In this document: one piece after another, positions 32,985-42,918 of the stretch
Position numbering within the stretch: position 1 is the first letter of the stretch
How the letters are laid out: each line of letters begins with the position of its first letter
Assembly (NCBI RefSeq): GCF_905220995.1
Contig: NZ_CAJNBJ010000016.1
Span: 496,001-560,000, forward strand
Origin: Nitrospira defluvii
GTDB lineage: Bacteria > Nitrospirota > Nitrospiria > Nitrospirales > Nitrospiraceae
Direction: 5' to 3'
DNA: 64,000 bases
Made by a program: the position numbers and the translations under genes
The notes under the pieces: generated by a model
Databases searched by the model: none
Seen by the model: only the letters and a program-made list of their open reading frames with translations
What the model was told of the DNA's origin: nothing

Positions 32985-33906
32985 GACCCTCAGGCACGCA
33001 TTGCCGATGGTGGGCGCCGAGCCGTCGATCCTGGACGATACGGGCATCGCCCACGTCGTCGCGCAAGGACATCACATCCTCAGCCGTCGGACGGTCCCGG
33101 GCCTGCGCGTTGAACTGGAGGAAACCCCGGACGCCCTTATCGGGCAACTCATCGTTGAAGCGGGCATCACCATCGCTCAGCCGATTCACATGTGCTTCGG
33201 CCTGACTCACCCCACGGGGGTGCAGCAAATCACCATCGACGTGCAGCTGCAGGAAGGGGCGCAGGCGCGAGTCCTGTCCCATTGCCTCTTCCCCGTCGCC
33301 CAAGCAGCCCAACATCGCATGCAGGCCGTGATGACGATCGGTCCCGGCGCGTCGCTGACCTATACCGAAGGCCACTACCATGGCCTGCACGGGGGCATGC
33401 AGGTCCTGCCCCATGCCACGATCACGGTCGGCAAGGGCGCTCGCTATTTCTCCGATTTCTCCCTGCTCTCGGGCTCAGTGGGCCACCTCGACATCGACTA
33501 TCGCGTCGACGTGGAGGAGGACGGTCTCGCCGAGCTCAACGCGAAGATCCTTGCGCACAAGACCGATCGCATTACGCTGAAAGAAGCGGTCGTTCTCCGA
33601 GGCGAACGGGCGCGCAGCCTGATTCGGAGCAGAGTCGTCCTGGAAGACGAGGCGCGCGCGGAAATCACCGGCATCACCGAAGCCCATGCGGCAGGCGCAC
33701 GCGGCCACGTGGACTGTATGGAAGTCGTGCAAGGGCGGGCTCAGGCGAGCGCAATCCCGATCGTGAAGGTGTGTCACCCGAGCGCCAAGGTCACGCACGA
33801 AGCGGCCATTGGCAGCGTGGACAAACAGGCGTTGGAAACGCTCATGGCCAGAGGATTGAGCCCCGAGCAGGCGGTTGAACTGATCGTGAGCGGGATACTT
33901 CGGTAG
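32971..33906 (+). CDS. SufB/SufD-like Fe-S scaffold (SmsB type)
   Basis: 311 residues, shorter than SufB (about 480) or SufD (about 420). The beta-helix core is visible, and the C-terminal segment has KVTHEAAIGSVDKQALETL and RGLSPEQAVELIV, as in SufB/SufD. The Cys in VCHPSAKV and the following His/Glu are good candidate cluster ligands. ATG 32971 overlaps the ATPase gene; GGGAGG lies about ten bases upstream. With the ATPase it matches the two-gene SMS (minimal SUF-like) system; the partner cysteine desulfurase is outside the window or shared with another system. Confidence 0.82.
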   Translation: MSDLETLRHALPMVGAEPSILDDTGIAHVVAQGHHILSRRTVPGLRVELEETPDALIGQLIVEAGITIAQPIHMCFGLTHPTGVQQITIDVQLQEGAQARVLSHCLFPVAQAAQHRMQAVMTIGPGASLTYTEGHYHGLHGGMQVLPHATITVGKGARYFSDFSLLSGSVGHLDIDYRVDVEEDGLAELNAKILAHKTDRITLKEAVVLRGERARSLIRSRVVLEDEARAEITGITEAHAAGARGHVDCMEVVQGRAQASAIPIVKVCHPSAKVTHEAAIGSVDKQALETLMARGLSPEQAVELIVSGILR

Positions 33907-33940
33907 CTCGAACGTCCCACTGGCAGTCGGACAGTCCTGA

Positions 33941-34111
33941 TTAGGCGGAAGGCTCGGCGTGACACTCCGGGTCTTCGATCACTGCTCCGCATTCGAGGCA
34001 TCGATAACGAGGAGGGTCCTCGTCGTGCTCGGAGCGGATACGATCGATAAGTCGCATGTGCACACAGGTGAGTGTCCGTGTCGTGGTCGGATCGAGTTGA
34101 GGACTCTGCAT
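33941..34111 (-). CDS. Small Cys-rich (zinc-ribbon-like) protein
   Basis: 56 residues. Cys/His residues occur in LTCVHMR, YRCLECGA and DPECHAE, an arrangement that may form one small zinc site. The charged middle (RIRSEHDEDPPRY) is soluble. ATG 34111 follows GGGGAGGTTCTT, which supports translation. The family is unknown. It lies 34 bp after the SMS-like pair on the opposite strand. Confidence 0.6.
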   Translation of the reverse strand: MQSPQLDPTTTRTLTCVHMRLIDRIRSEHDEDPPRYRCLECGAVIEDPECHAEPSA

Positions 34112-34379
34112 AAGAACCTCCCCGAATCGCAGCGGACCGTCTAGGAGGGGCAATCCCCGGCTGAATTGGGCCAACCCTAACAGATTTCTCTACACTTGCC
34201 ACTACGAATTTTGCGCAGATTCACGCCAGACATATGACGACACAACCATTCGTGGCATAGAATAGATTCACCGCTACATCTAGATCTTTCAACAACCTCC
34301 ACACCGACCGACACTTCACCATCACCTTCTCTTGCTGCGCCGCAGGACTCAGCTTCCGCGATATGACGCCGGCAACGCG

Positions 34380-35411
34380 CTACGAAGAACCAGCGCGGCA
34401 TGATCTCATCATGACAGGCGAATTCGTCCGCAACTTCCAAGCACTGGAACTTGCGGGTATGGATCGCGCGGCTTCGCTGAGAGAAGAAAACACAATGCCT
34501 TCATTGCGGACACAACCCAGCAGACTCTCCAACTTTAGCAGGAAGACTTGCTCATCAACCCTGTTGCGCACGAACGGCCCACAGCCTCCCATGAGTGCAG
34601 AGGAATGAAACACAAGATTCAGGACTTCATACCCTTGCCGCCTCATCTGCCGCACGAGTCGAATCATCCTGGCCGGAGTTTCCATTTCCGGCGAGAGCCA
34701 CACTTTTCGAACCACACGCAATTTTGAGAGCAGCCCGCATACCTTGAACCTGTGAAGCGGGCTCTCCTTGAGCCATCTCACTAAGTTCGCGCAGGCTGGA
34801 AACTCGCCGTGGAGGTACCCGATGCTCACCGGGATTTCCGTAAGTACATCGCTCAAGCCCGACACATTGGAAGACTCTTGCGCAAACGTATAGGGATGAG
34901 GAAAGATATGCGAGAAATCGGGACCGGACTCCTGATCCCAGGATGTAAAGGGCGTGACGGATGTGTCAATGCGATAGCCAAGCCGGAGAAGGTTCGTGGC
35001 GACTGCCGGATCGAACCCCCAACGTCCGCTCCGAAATGCGACGGGCGTCGCGTCGAATGTATGTTGAATGGCTTCGTGCAAACAGTGCAGCTTTTCAAAC
35101 TGCAGATCCGGCGGCAAGTTATTGAGCATACTATTGAACTTCGTCACCCCCTCCCCATGCGGTGGCGTATTCCATGGATGGCAATGCGCCCCGATCTCAC
35201 ATTCGCCGGCGTCCGACATGCCTCTCAGGATGGCTGCCGCGCGCCCATCCCTGACGACAGGATAGGTCAGGAGGTAGGTCGGCACGATCCCGAATTCGCC
35301 GAACACTCTTTGCAGAATGGGAAGGCGGTACACGTTGTTGACCGTCGCATAGCGAATCGGCGTGATGCCCCATTGATCCTCCTCCACATCGACCGTCACC
35401 ACCAACTTCAT
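34380..35411 (-). CDS. Polysaccharide deacetylase family protein
   Basis: 343 residues. The N-terminus MKLVVTVDVEEDQWG matches the exosortase-associated polysaccharide deacetylases, with the Asp of TVDVEED as catalytic base. Further motifs are GCEIGAHCHPWNTPP (metal His residues) and FRSGRWGFDP. It would remove acetyl groups from a polysaccharide in the cell envelope. A start at 35429 is also possible. It is the last gene of the exosortase locus, 31 bp after the FemAB-like gene. A hydrophobic signal is not evident. Confidence 0.83.
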   Translation of the reverse strand: MKLVVTVDVEEDQWGITPIRYATVNNVYRLPILQRVFGEFGIVPTYLLTYPVVRDGRAAAILRGMSDAGECEIGAHCHPWNTPPHGEGVTKFNSMLNNLPPDLQFEKLHCLHEAIQHTFDATPVAFRSGRWGFDPAVATNLLRLGYRIDTSVTPFTSWDQESGPDFSHIFPHPYTFAQESSNVSGLSDVLTEIPVSIGYLHGEFPACANLVRWLKESPLHRFKVCGLLSKLRVVRKVWLSPEMETPARMIRLVRQMRRQGYEVLNLVFHSSALMGGCGPFVRNRVDEQVFLLKLESLLGCVRNEGIVFSSLSEAARSIPASSSAWKLRTNSPVMMRSCRAGSS

Positions 35412-35442
35412 AGGCGCACGTCCCTGCATATCTCACGATCCG

Positions 35443-36567
35443 CTATCTGACCAGTATCTTGATCGCCTGCTTGACGCCCTCACCTAACTTGAGCGCGACA
35501 GCACGTGCATGCCGATTGTAGTACCGCACGGTCACCAGGCTTTGACGACCGGTGGACCATTCCAACTTGTACGGTTGTGCCCCCTGTAACAGATCGACGG
35601 TCGTCATGCCCTCGCGGATAGCCTGCTCAATGCGGTGATGCAGCAGGAGCAGACCGGGGCTCGCCTTGGGGACGGCTGTCGGATCGAATCCAGGCAGATA
35701 AAAGTAGTAGGTCTCCCCATAGACAAACCCGTAAATGGCCGCGATCGGTCGTCCGTCCAGTGTCAGCAGATCGAGGCTGACACGACCCCGTTCGCTCAGG
35801 ACCTGTACAACCTCTCGGTGAAATCGTCGGGACACGTCATCGGCAAACACCCCTCCATTCGCACGCGTGCCCCATCGCCGCTGGTGGAGGGACACCAAGG
35901 ATTCAAAGGCAGCATCGATCTCACGAGGACTCGTGATGCGCGCATACTCCATGCGTCCCGCACGTTGAAGGCACTTCGTCTTTCGTTGCAACGTGTACCG
36001 TCTGTTTCGGCCCAGGCCGGCGTGATAGGTATCGACGTCGCCCGGCAGCCGAATCACCGGACAGCAGCTCGTGCCCACCACCTCTCCGACCTTGCCTGCT
36101 TCGTCGAATAATTCGTTCCACAGATCAAGAGTAGAAGACTCGGCCGCCAGCTCAGACAGCGTGAGCACATCCCACGTTTTACGGGCCTCGCCGAAGAGAT
36201 ACTCATAGAGTCCCCTGAGCACGGCCGGCTTGTGCTGCTCGTTCACAATGAAATCGAGGTAGGACGAACAGACCGTTTCACTACCCAAGAGTCGCAGTTC
36301 ACGGACCGAGATCAGACCGTAGACGCTCGTCATACGCAGATAAAACGGCGCGATTCCGATCAGCCGCTTGCGGTCGTCGAACACGAATAGAATCTTGAGC
36401 TGATTGCCTCTCAGATAATGTTTCGCCCAGTAGTACAGCCATTCCCAGGTGACAAAGAAGCTATGTCCCGGCACGGTACGGAGCAATCGCTCCCATTCAC
36501 AAGCCAACCCCTTAAATTCCTCCAGAGATGTCACGACCCGAACTGTCAATGCGGCACTCGTCGTCAT
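35443..36567 (-). CDS. FemAB/CelD-like GNAT-fold acyltransferase
   Basis: 374 residues with two GNAT-like halves. Typical blocks are FVTWEWLYYWAKHYL at the start, LGRNRRYTLQRKTKCL in the middle and GFVYGETYYFYLPGFDP near the end. This is the BcsL/CelD-FemAB family found in exosortase and exopolysaccharide loci, where members probably transfer acyl or aminoacyl groups to surface polymers; the donor is unknown. Its ATG overlaps the exosortase stop (ATGA), so the two are coupled. Confidence 0.83.
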   Translation of the reverse strand: MTTSAALTVRVVTSLEEFKGLACEWERLLRTVPGHSFFVTWEWLYYWAKHYLRGNQLKILFVFDDRKRLIGIAPFYLRMTSVYGLISVRELRLLGSETVCSSYLDFIVNEQHKPAVLRGLYEYLFGEARKTWDVLTLSELAAESSTLDLWNELFDEAGKVGEVVGTSCCPVIRLPGDVDTYHAGLGRNRRYTLQRKTKCLQRAGRMEYARITSPREIDAAFESLVSLHQRRWGTRANGGVFADDVSRRFHREVVQVLSERGRVSLDLLTLDGRPIAAIYGFVYGETYYFYLPGFDPTAVPKASPGLLLLHHRIEQAIREGMTTVDLLQGAQPYKLEWSTGRQSLVTVRYYNRHARAVALKLGEGVKQAIKILVR

Positions 36568-38153
36568 GGGAAAGACTCTCGCATCAGAGGGAAGGCGGCC
36601 GCGGCAAACTCTTCCTGCGCCTTCCAGGGTTCTTCGCTCCCCCCGCTTCGAGGCTCAGCGGACACCAGTACCAGCGCGCCATCAGTCCGCCCACGGAGAA
36701 AAGCTTGTTCGATCGTCGCAAGTTTCGCCTGAGTACGACCCGCGTAACTCCTGCCATTGATGTGATACCAAAACACGGCCGGGATGGACCGGCGGCTCTT
36801 TTCCAGAACGGTGCGATTCGCCGGGACCACTCCCTCCCCGACCCGCAACGCTATGGCGTTGGCCTTCTCATGAAGCGGAGCAGTTTCCATCCCCACCAGT
36901 TCTTTCCCCTGACGTTGCGTGTTCGTATAGGCAACGTACAGATTCACTCTTCGGCCGTCCGGCGCTCGATAGGTCCGCGCAAGGGATTCGTCAGCATCCG
37001 GTATGCCCACGAGTGATTCATCGTTCGGCTGGTGGTCGATGACCCACTCGCCGATGACAGTCGGGAATGTTGTCAGCTCTTTCTTCAGTCCTGTTGTCCC
37101 GCGATCAAGGGAGTACAGAGCAAGCGTCGCAGTTGCAATGGTGACGCAGGCCAGCCACCAGGCGCGATTCAAGGCCCGACCATGAGAGGCCGGTCCAGAC
37201 ACACTTCCCTTCTCGTCCCTTTGCGACGACGGCGGCGGCGCGGCATATTCCACCTTGCCCAGCAGCCAGGCCCCGACAAACAGAAACCCAAACGCGACCC
37301 AATCAACAAACAATCCCTGCAGTATGTGATACGGCCCGTGAAGATCTTTCCCCCCAGCCTGAGCGTAGATCCCCATGACTGCCACGCGCACCCAATTCGC
37401 CACGATCGCAATCACGACTGACGACAGCACCAGGGTGATCCGGCTCCACCAAGCCTCCAACGTGAGGGAGGCAAGCGGCAATCCGATGGCCAAGACGGCG
37501 ATGAGCAATCCAGCCCCGCTACATTCCCGCACCACTTCCAACGTGACAGTGGGAAGGATGATGGAGGTACTGTTCTCCAGCAACACAGGAATGCCGAGCG
37601 CCTGCAAGATGGCCACCGACATGTTCGCGGTCAGGAGTTGAAAGGGCCAGACAAGTGGCTCGGTCAAGCCGTCGAGAACAGGCGTCATGAAGACCAAATA
37701 GGCCAGCGGAAATGCCAGCACTTTCAGATAGGCATAGCCGCAGAGAAGCAGCACAAGCCCTGCGAGAACCAGAATCAGGGCCAGGCTCCCGGTCGTCATG
37801 ACACCGGCAACTTCGCTCGCCAAGAGCAAAACTGTCGCGACCACCAGCCAGAGCCATCCTGGCACGAATGCCGGTTCAATGGGGATCTGCCTCAGCGTGG
37901 GCCATTGCAGCGAGGCGAGATAGAGGCTGACAAGCGGCACCAGGAATCCATGCGAAAAGCCGTACCGGTTCCACCACAAGTTCCAGAGGTCGCCGAAGAT
38001 GGGAGCGCAGAGCAGGACGAGGAGAACGCTGAGTCCAATGGTTCGCAACAGGAATGGATAATCGCCGAACCATCTCGCCTTCGCGCGCGCGAAAGGACGC
38101 AATGACTCCGAGGCGCTCACGGACTCAGGCGTATTGACGAGCGAGTTTTCCAT
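36564..38153 (-). CDS. xrtA: Exosortase with C-terminal EpsI domain
   Basis: 529 residues. The first 290 form a multi-helix membrane protein with exosortase catalytic residues: Cys211 in VRECSGAG, Arg in NWVRVAVMG and His in HGPYHILQG. The last 210 residues (after a helix near 320) are a periplasmic EpsI-like domain with FPTVIGEWVI and VNLYVAYTNTQRQGKE. Such fusions cut PEP-CTERM proteins at the membrane and link to exopolysaccharide assembly. The symbol is given by family; subtype is inferred. Coupled to the next gene, and 40 bp after the TPR lipoprotein gene. Confidence 0.9.
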   Translation of the reverse strand: MENSLVNTPESVSASESLRPFARAKARWFGDYPFLLRTIGLSVLLVLLCAPIFGDLWNLWWNRYGFSHGFLVPLVSLYLASLQWPTLRQIPIEPAFVPGWLWLVVATVLLLASEVAGVMTTGSLALILVLAGLVLLLCGYAYLKVLAFPLAYLVFMTPVLDGLTEPLVWPFQLLTANMSVAILQALGIPVLLENSTSIILPTVTLEVVRECSGAGLLIAVLAIGLPLASLTLEAWWSRITLVLSSVVIAIVANWVRVAVMGIYAQAGGKDLHGPYHILQGLFVDWVAFGFLFVGAWLLGKVEYAAPPPSSQRDEKGSVSGPASHGRALNRAWWLACVTIATATLALYSLDRGTTGLKKELTTFPTVIGEWVIDHQPNDESLVGIPDADESLARTYRAPDGRRVNLYVAYTNTQRQGKELVGMETAPLHEKANAIALRVGEGVVPANRTVLEKSRRSIPAVFWYHINGRSYAGRTQAKLATIEQAFLRGRTDGALVLVSAEPRSGGSEEPWKAQEEFAAAAFPLMRESFP

Positions 38154-38193
38154 GACGCGGGCTCTCTATCCTCGGTACCGGACGACTCAGATT

Positions 38194-40365
38194 CTAGTCT
38201 TCGACCTTATTCGCCGCCACCATCCGGGCCGCCCGGTCCGATTCCGGGAAATGGCCGGGAAGCAGCAGGGCCTTCTTCAACTCGGACAGAGCCTCCTCCT
38301 GCTTTCCGATCTTCGAGAGCGACATCGCGTGGTGGTACCGCACAGTCGGATGCTGCGGAAGCGCCGCCGAGGCTTCGGCGAGCAGTCGATGGGCATCCTC
38401 AAACCGGTTTTTCTTGTAATAGACCCACCCGAGCGTGTCCTGAATACCTGGATTCGATGGAGCCCGATCATGGGCGGCCAGGGCCAACCCCAGCGCATCG
38501 TCAAATTCCTGCTGTTCGGTCAGGCTGGCCGCAAGATTGTTGGCAGCCACTGCGTTGTGTCGATCAAGTTGAACGGCTCGTCGATAGTGTGTATTCGCCG
38601 GATCGACCCGCCCCTGGGCTGTCAGCACCAGACCCAACGCTGTATGGACCTCAGAATTGGTCTCGTCCCTCTTGAGGGCAGCCTGAAACGCCGACTCCGC
38701 CGCAGGCAGCTTACGCTCCGAGAGATACAATTGGCCCAGCTCGTAGTGGACCAGTGCAACATCCGGCGCGAGTTCGACCGCCTTCCGGAAGGCCTTCTCC
38801 GCCTGCTCCGTCTTGCGCTGAAAGGCGTACAGCCGCCCCGCGAGTCTCCAGAGGTTCGGATCACGCGAGGCTTTTGAGAGGTACGCCTTAAGAACCGCAT
38901 CTGCTCGTGGCTCCTGCTTCGACTCCACAAGTGCCACGAGGTAGTCCTGCAGAATGACCAGATCATTTGGCACGTGCGAAAGGGCTTGGGAGAAGAGCTG
39001 CGCGGCCTCGGCCGACTGCCCCTGCACTTTTCGGAGAGTTGCCATCTTCACATAGCCAATCGGTTGACCAGGAAGCTGCCTGACGATCGCGCCATACACC
39101 TCTTCGGCCTTGGCATAGTTTTTCCCCAAGACGAACGCATCGCCATATAACACGGCAGCTTCCAGGTTGGCAGGGTTCAATCGCAACGCCTGCCACGCCT
39201 CTTTTTCCGCCTCAGCCTGCTTTTGTTGCGCAAGATTCAGTTTGGCGAGAGCGAGGTGTGCGGCCTCGTTATCGGGCTGAAGCCGGATTGCCTCGCGGAG
39301 TGCTTCTTGTGCAGAATCCACCCGGCCCTGCGCCAAACGGGCCAGCCCCAAATAGAGATAAGGGCCGGAAAGAGCCGCATTCCGGCCAATGGCCTCTTCG
39401 AACAGGCCGACTGCTAGGGGCACATCATTCTCCGCTAGCGCGATGCGCCCCTTGAGATAGATGCCGACCGGGTCATGTTCGTCTGCTTCGAGAATGGCGC
39501 TCACGAGGGGTTTCGTCTCTGCCACCTGACCAGCGGTGAGCTTCAACTCAGCGAGGGCCTTGCGGGCCTTGTGGGAGTTCATGTCGGCAACGAGACCGGA
39601 CAACTCGCGCTCGGCCTCGTCCCGTCGACCAAGCGCGGCATAGCGATCCGCGAGCACGAGCCGGACATGCTCCTGATCCGGACTCAGCTCGACCGCCTTG
39701 TGAAACTCCTTTCGCCCTTCCTCAGGAGTTCCTGTCGCAAACAGGAAATGCCCCCGCGCAACACGCACATCCGCAGAACTAGGAGCCACCCTAAGCGCTC
39801 GGTCGTACCACTCGGCAGCCTGCTTCAGCTCCTGCTGCGCAAAGTAGATGTTCCCGAGAGCGAGAAGTGGCCGCACCATCGTGGGATCGAGCTCGGATGC
39901 TTGCTTCAGCAGCCCGATCGCATCCGCGACCCGATCTGCCCCCAGGGCGAGACCAGCACGGAGGAGATAGCCGGCGGGGTGTTGAGGACGCGCAGCGAGG
40001 AGGCTCTCAGCGAGCTTCGCGGCTTCGTCGGTTTTACCTGCGGCCAGATAGAAATCGCCGAGGGACCATCGGGCATCGAAATCAGTCGGGTCAAGTTGCA
40101 CGACCCGACTGAGGGAGGTGAAGATCGTGGAAGGATCGCCCACCTGAGAAGCCGCCTTCGCGAGCTTCCAGTGGATAGAAGGATTATCCGGAGTCGCGCG
40201 CGCGGCGTTCTTATATTCGATCACCGCCTCGCGGAACTTCTCCTGCTGAACGTACCCGTCACCGCGGCTTTCGTGTTTGGCGGCTCGTTCTGACGGAGCC
40301 TCGGAGCACGAGACCAGGAAGGCACAAAAGCCAATGACATACACACGCAACAGCCATCTAGCCAT
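38194..40365 (-). CDS. TPR-repeat lipoprotein of the PEP-CTERM system
   Basis: 723 residues. Lipobox FLVSC gives a lipidated Cys at 20. From about residue 30 almost to the end it is tetratricopeptide repeats, for example EAVIEYKNAARATPDNP, AAEWYDRALRVAPSSAD, AESAFQAALKRDETN and ALGLALAAHDRAP. It resembles PrsT-type lipoproteins found in exosortase loci, thought to serve as a scaffold for export of surface polymers. Upstream of the exosortase and downstream of the large PEP-CTERM protein on the same strand. Confidence 0.87.
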   Translation of the reverse strand: MARWLLRVYVIGFCAFLVSCSEAPSERAAKHESRGDGYVQQEKFREAVIEYKNAARATPDNPSIHWKLAKAASQVGDPSTIFTSLSRVVQLDPTDFDARWSLGDFYLAAGKTDEAAKLAESLLAARPQHPAGYLLRAGLALGADRVADAIGLLKQASELDPTMVRPLLALGNIYFAQQELKQAAEWYDRALRVAPSSADVRVARGHFLFATGTPEEGRKEFHKAVELSPDQEHVRLVLADRYAALGRRDEAERELSGLVADMNSHKARKALAELKLTAGQVAETKPLVSAILEADEHDPVGIYLKGRIALAENDVPLAVGLFEEAIGRNAALSGPYLYLGLARLAQGRVDSAQEALREAIRLQPDNEAAHLALAKLNLAQQKQAEAEKEAWQALRLNPANLEAAVLYGDAFVLGKNYAKAEEVYGAIVRQLPGQPIGYVKMATLRKVQGQSAEAAQLFSQALSHVPNDLVILQDYLVALVESKQEPRADAVLKAYLSKASRDPNLWRLAGRLYAFQRKTEQAEKAFRKAVELAPDVALVHYELGQLYLSERKLPAAESAFQAALKRDETNSEVHTALGLVLTAQGRVDPANTHYRRAVQLDRHNAVAANNLAASLTEQQEFDDALGLALAAHDRAPSNPGIQDTLGWVYYKKNRFEDAHRLLAEASAALPQHPTVRYHHAMSLSKIGKQEEALSELKKALLLPGHFPESDRAARMVAANKVED

Positions 40366-40416
40366 GGGGATTGATTCAGGCCCTTCCCCCTCAGTTGCAC
40401 TGCGACAGCGTGACCG

Positions 40417-42759
40417 TTACAGAGCAGCTCGCTGAGCAGAACAACCTCTTGTCTGCTTCCGCCGCCACCCTACCAGCCCGACGAATCCAGCACCGACTAG
40501 CAAGAGAGTACCAGGTTCGGGAGCACCAGAGCCTGGGATTGGTGTCGAGACGACAGCCAGCTGCAAGGTGCCGAGCCCGTCCACAAATCTCACGGACCAA
40601 TCTAACCCCGAAGCGAGTGTCGGCAACGATAGATTTCGTAGGCCTCCACTAATGGTGCAGCCGGTGCAGGTAAGGATGCCAAAGGTGTTTCCCAAAGACG
40701 GCGAAAACCCGTTGAGCAGCCCCACCTTGAGACTGCCGCCCAACGTGACTGCAGCTCCTGTCCCTTGCACCGCGAGCAGACCGTAGGTCACGCCCTGACT
40801 CAAGCCTGCCAGGTTGACGCCAAAGGTCCCGCCAAAGCCTTGCGCGTACTGCCCTTTAATGGTGAGCATCCCCAGCCCATTGTTGCCTGGCAGAAGCAGT
40901 CCCCCGCTGTTCTGGACCGTTCCCTGAATCGTCCCGGTCCCGGTCAAGGCGCCTGCCTGCAGAGTGACATTGTGCGCAAACGTCCCATTGACGATCGTCT
41001 GAGCCGCTGCGGCATTTTGCACATAAGTCCCGGTGCCCGTTACCTGGCCAGCAGCCGCGACTTCGAACGTTCCTGAATTCACGACACCGCCGTGATTGAT
41101 GACGGCCCCAGGACCGACAACGCCCACCTGAACCGTTCCCGAATTCGCCAGGGTCCCGTGATTGGTGAAGGTCCCCGCATTGATCACCGTGCTGCCCGCG
41201 TTGGCGAACGTCCCGCTGTTGACCGTCGTGGAGACGACCGGAACGAATTTGTTGAAGGCCTGGAAATATGTCCCCGTCGTCCCGACGCTCACGAGACCAG
41301 CGTTCTCCACCCTGGCACCGCCGACTTGAAACATGCCGTGAATGTGGGTGGTGCCACTGGCTTGCTGGATATATTGCGCAACTGGTGGTGTCCGGTTGGA
41401 GAAATTGCCAAACGACGTCCCCTCGCCGATGCGCACCGTACCCGCATTGGTAAAGGTGCCGCTGTTGCTGGTCGCTGCAGACGGGAGTCCGGTGCTATCC
41501 CCGCGGGCCTGGAGATACTGCCCCGTCGCCCCCACCGTCATCGCGCCTTCATTCATGACAGACCCGCGGGTGTCAAAGCTGCCATTGATCAGGGTCGTAC
41601 CGCTCGCTTGTTGCACATACTGACCGGACGGGGATGGGTGGTCAGGCACCACAAAGCTGCTAAATGTAGTACCCTCGCCAATGTGCACCTGACCCGCATT
41701 CGTAAAGCTTCCGCCATTACCCGTACCCGTGCCAATAGGTGACGTACCGGCCACCTGACTGTACGACCCCGTGGTGCTGACGGTGATCGCTCCCCCGTTC
41801 TGCACTGCGAAGTTATTAATAAAGCTCCCGTCAATTCTCGTCGTCCCACCGGGCGGCGGATGATAGATTCCGCTGCTCGTATTGGTGAAGGTCGCGCCCT
41901 CACCGATGCGCACTGTTCCTGTGTTGGTAAAGAAACGGGCGTTTTCGAAAACCCCGGTGTTGATGTTCGTCGTGCCGGCATTGGTAAAGGTGCCGGTGTT
42001 AGTGGTGAGGCCAGTGTGGACGGTGTAGACAGACCCCAAAATACCTTGCTGGAGATACTCACCGGTGGCTCCGACCGTAATCGCACCCGCATTGCGCACC
42101 GTACCGCCAATGTTTTGAAGTCTCGCGTCGATCTGCGTCGTGCCGGTGGAGGATTGGTCATACGTCGCCGAAGCAGCAAAAACACGAAGCGGGTCGATGA
42201 TGAAGTCACCGGCAGCGATGTGCACGCGCCCCCTATTCGTAAACGGCGCGTCGGGGGTGATCGTGGTCGGCGTCACGGAGGAACCCAGACTCTGTCGCTG
42301 AATATATTCGCCTGTTTCTCCGACGATAATGTGGCCAAGGCTGTGCGTCACGGCGCCTTCATTGACAAAGGTGCCATTGATGCCGATGGAACCTTGTAAG
42401 CCGCTATAGAGACCGGACGCCAGGTTATTGAATCGTGATCCTTCCTGTAGGGTGAAGACTCTGTTGTTGAGAAATACGTCGGCATTCGTGATCGTCCCGG
42501 CGCTGAAGATCCCTCCGGCGTTTTCAAACCGGCTCGCGTTGGACAGAGAGGCTACCGGCTGAATGTTGATAATGCCCGCATTGGTGAACGGGACGAGATT
42601 TTCAGCAGGCGTGGAAGGAGTGATCGTGATCGTGTTGCCGTCGGGATTGGGATTCGGCTCGATCTGAACAGCGCGAAGCTCCCCCGGCACCATTGCCAGT
42701 AACGTGAGGATCAAGATACACAGGATACGAACACGAAGAGCAGAACAGGGAGGAATCAT
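40417..42759 (-). CDS. Large repetitive PEP-CTERM surface protein
   Basis: 780 residues. An N-terminal signal peptide (ILCILILTLLAMVPGELRA) is followed by a long series of imperfect 60-90 residue units containing GTFTNAG, VRIGEGT, QASGTT and GSF blocks, rich in Thr, Asn and Gly, which predict a beta-helix. The C-terminus APEPGTLLLVGAGFVGL then GWRRKQ is a PEP-CTERM sorting signal: PEP, helix, Arg cluster. So it should be an exosortase substrate released to the surface. ATG 42759 follows GGAGGCCGAAC. It lies next to its exosortase locus. Confidence 0.88.
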   Translation of the reverse strand: MIPPCSALRVRILCILILTLLAMVPGELRAVQIEPNPNPDGNTITITPSTPAENLVPFTNAGIINIQPVASLSNASRFENAGGIFSAGTITNADVFLNNRVFTLQEGSRFNNLASGLYSGLQGSIGINGTFVNEGAVTHSLGHIIVGETGEYIQRQSLGSSVTPTTITPDAPFTNRGRVHIAAGDFIIDPLRVFAASATYDQSSTGTTQIDARLQNIGGTVRNAGAITVGATGEYLQQGILGSVYTVHTGLTTNTGTFTNAGTTNINTGVFENARFFTNTGTVRIGEGATFTNTSSGIYHPPPGGTTRIDGSFINNFAVQNGGAITVSTTGSYSQVAGTSPIGTGTGNGGSFTNAGQVHIGEGTTFSSFVVPDHPSPSGQYVQQASGTTLINGSFDTRGSVMNEGAMTVGATGQYLQARGDSTGLPSAATSNSGTFTNAGTVRIGEGTSFGNFSNRTPPVAQYIQQASGTTHIHGMFQVGGARVENAGLVSVGTTGTYFQAFNKFVPVVSTTVNSGTFANAGSTVINAGTFTNHGTLANSGTVQVGVVGPGAVINHGGVVNSGTFEVAAAGQVTGTGTYVQNAAAAQTIVNGTFAHNVTLQAGALTGTGTIQGTVQNSGGLLLPGNNGLGMLTIKGQYAQGFGGTFGVNLAGLSQGVTYGLLAVQGTGAAVTLGGSLKVGLLNGFSPSLGNTFGILTCTGCTISGGLRNLSLPTLASGLDWSVRFVDGLGTLQLAVVSTPIPGSGAPEPGTLLLVGAGFVGLVGWRRKQTRGCSAQRAAL

Positions 42760-42918
42760 GTTCGGCCTCCTTCCAGACTGGCCGTCGGCCTCGGCACTGA
42801 TCGCAGGCGCAGGAATCGACAAAACGCAGCATGTACCCTACTCTGAATGTGGAATCGGAGAAACTAGGAAGTCTACTTGAGGCCGCGTCCCATGGCGAGA
42901 CCGGGAAGCCATCACAGA

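Noticed and set aside
41092-41742. Plus-strand frame antisense to the PEP-CTERM protein
   Set aside because: It exists because the repeats of the real gene keep the opposite frame open; translation is Arg/Pro-rich without pattern.
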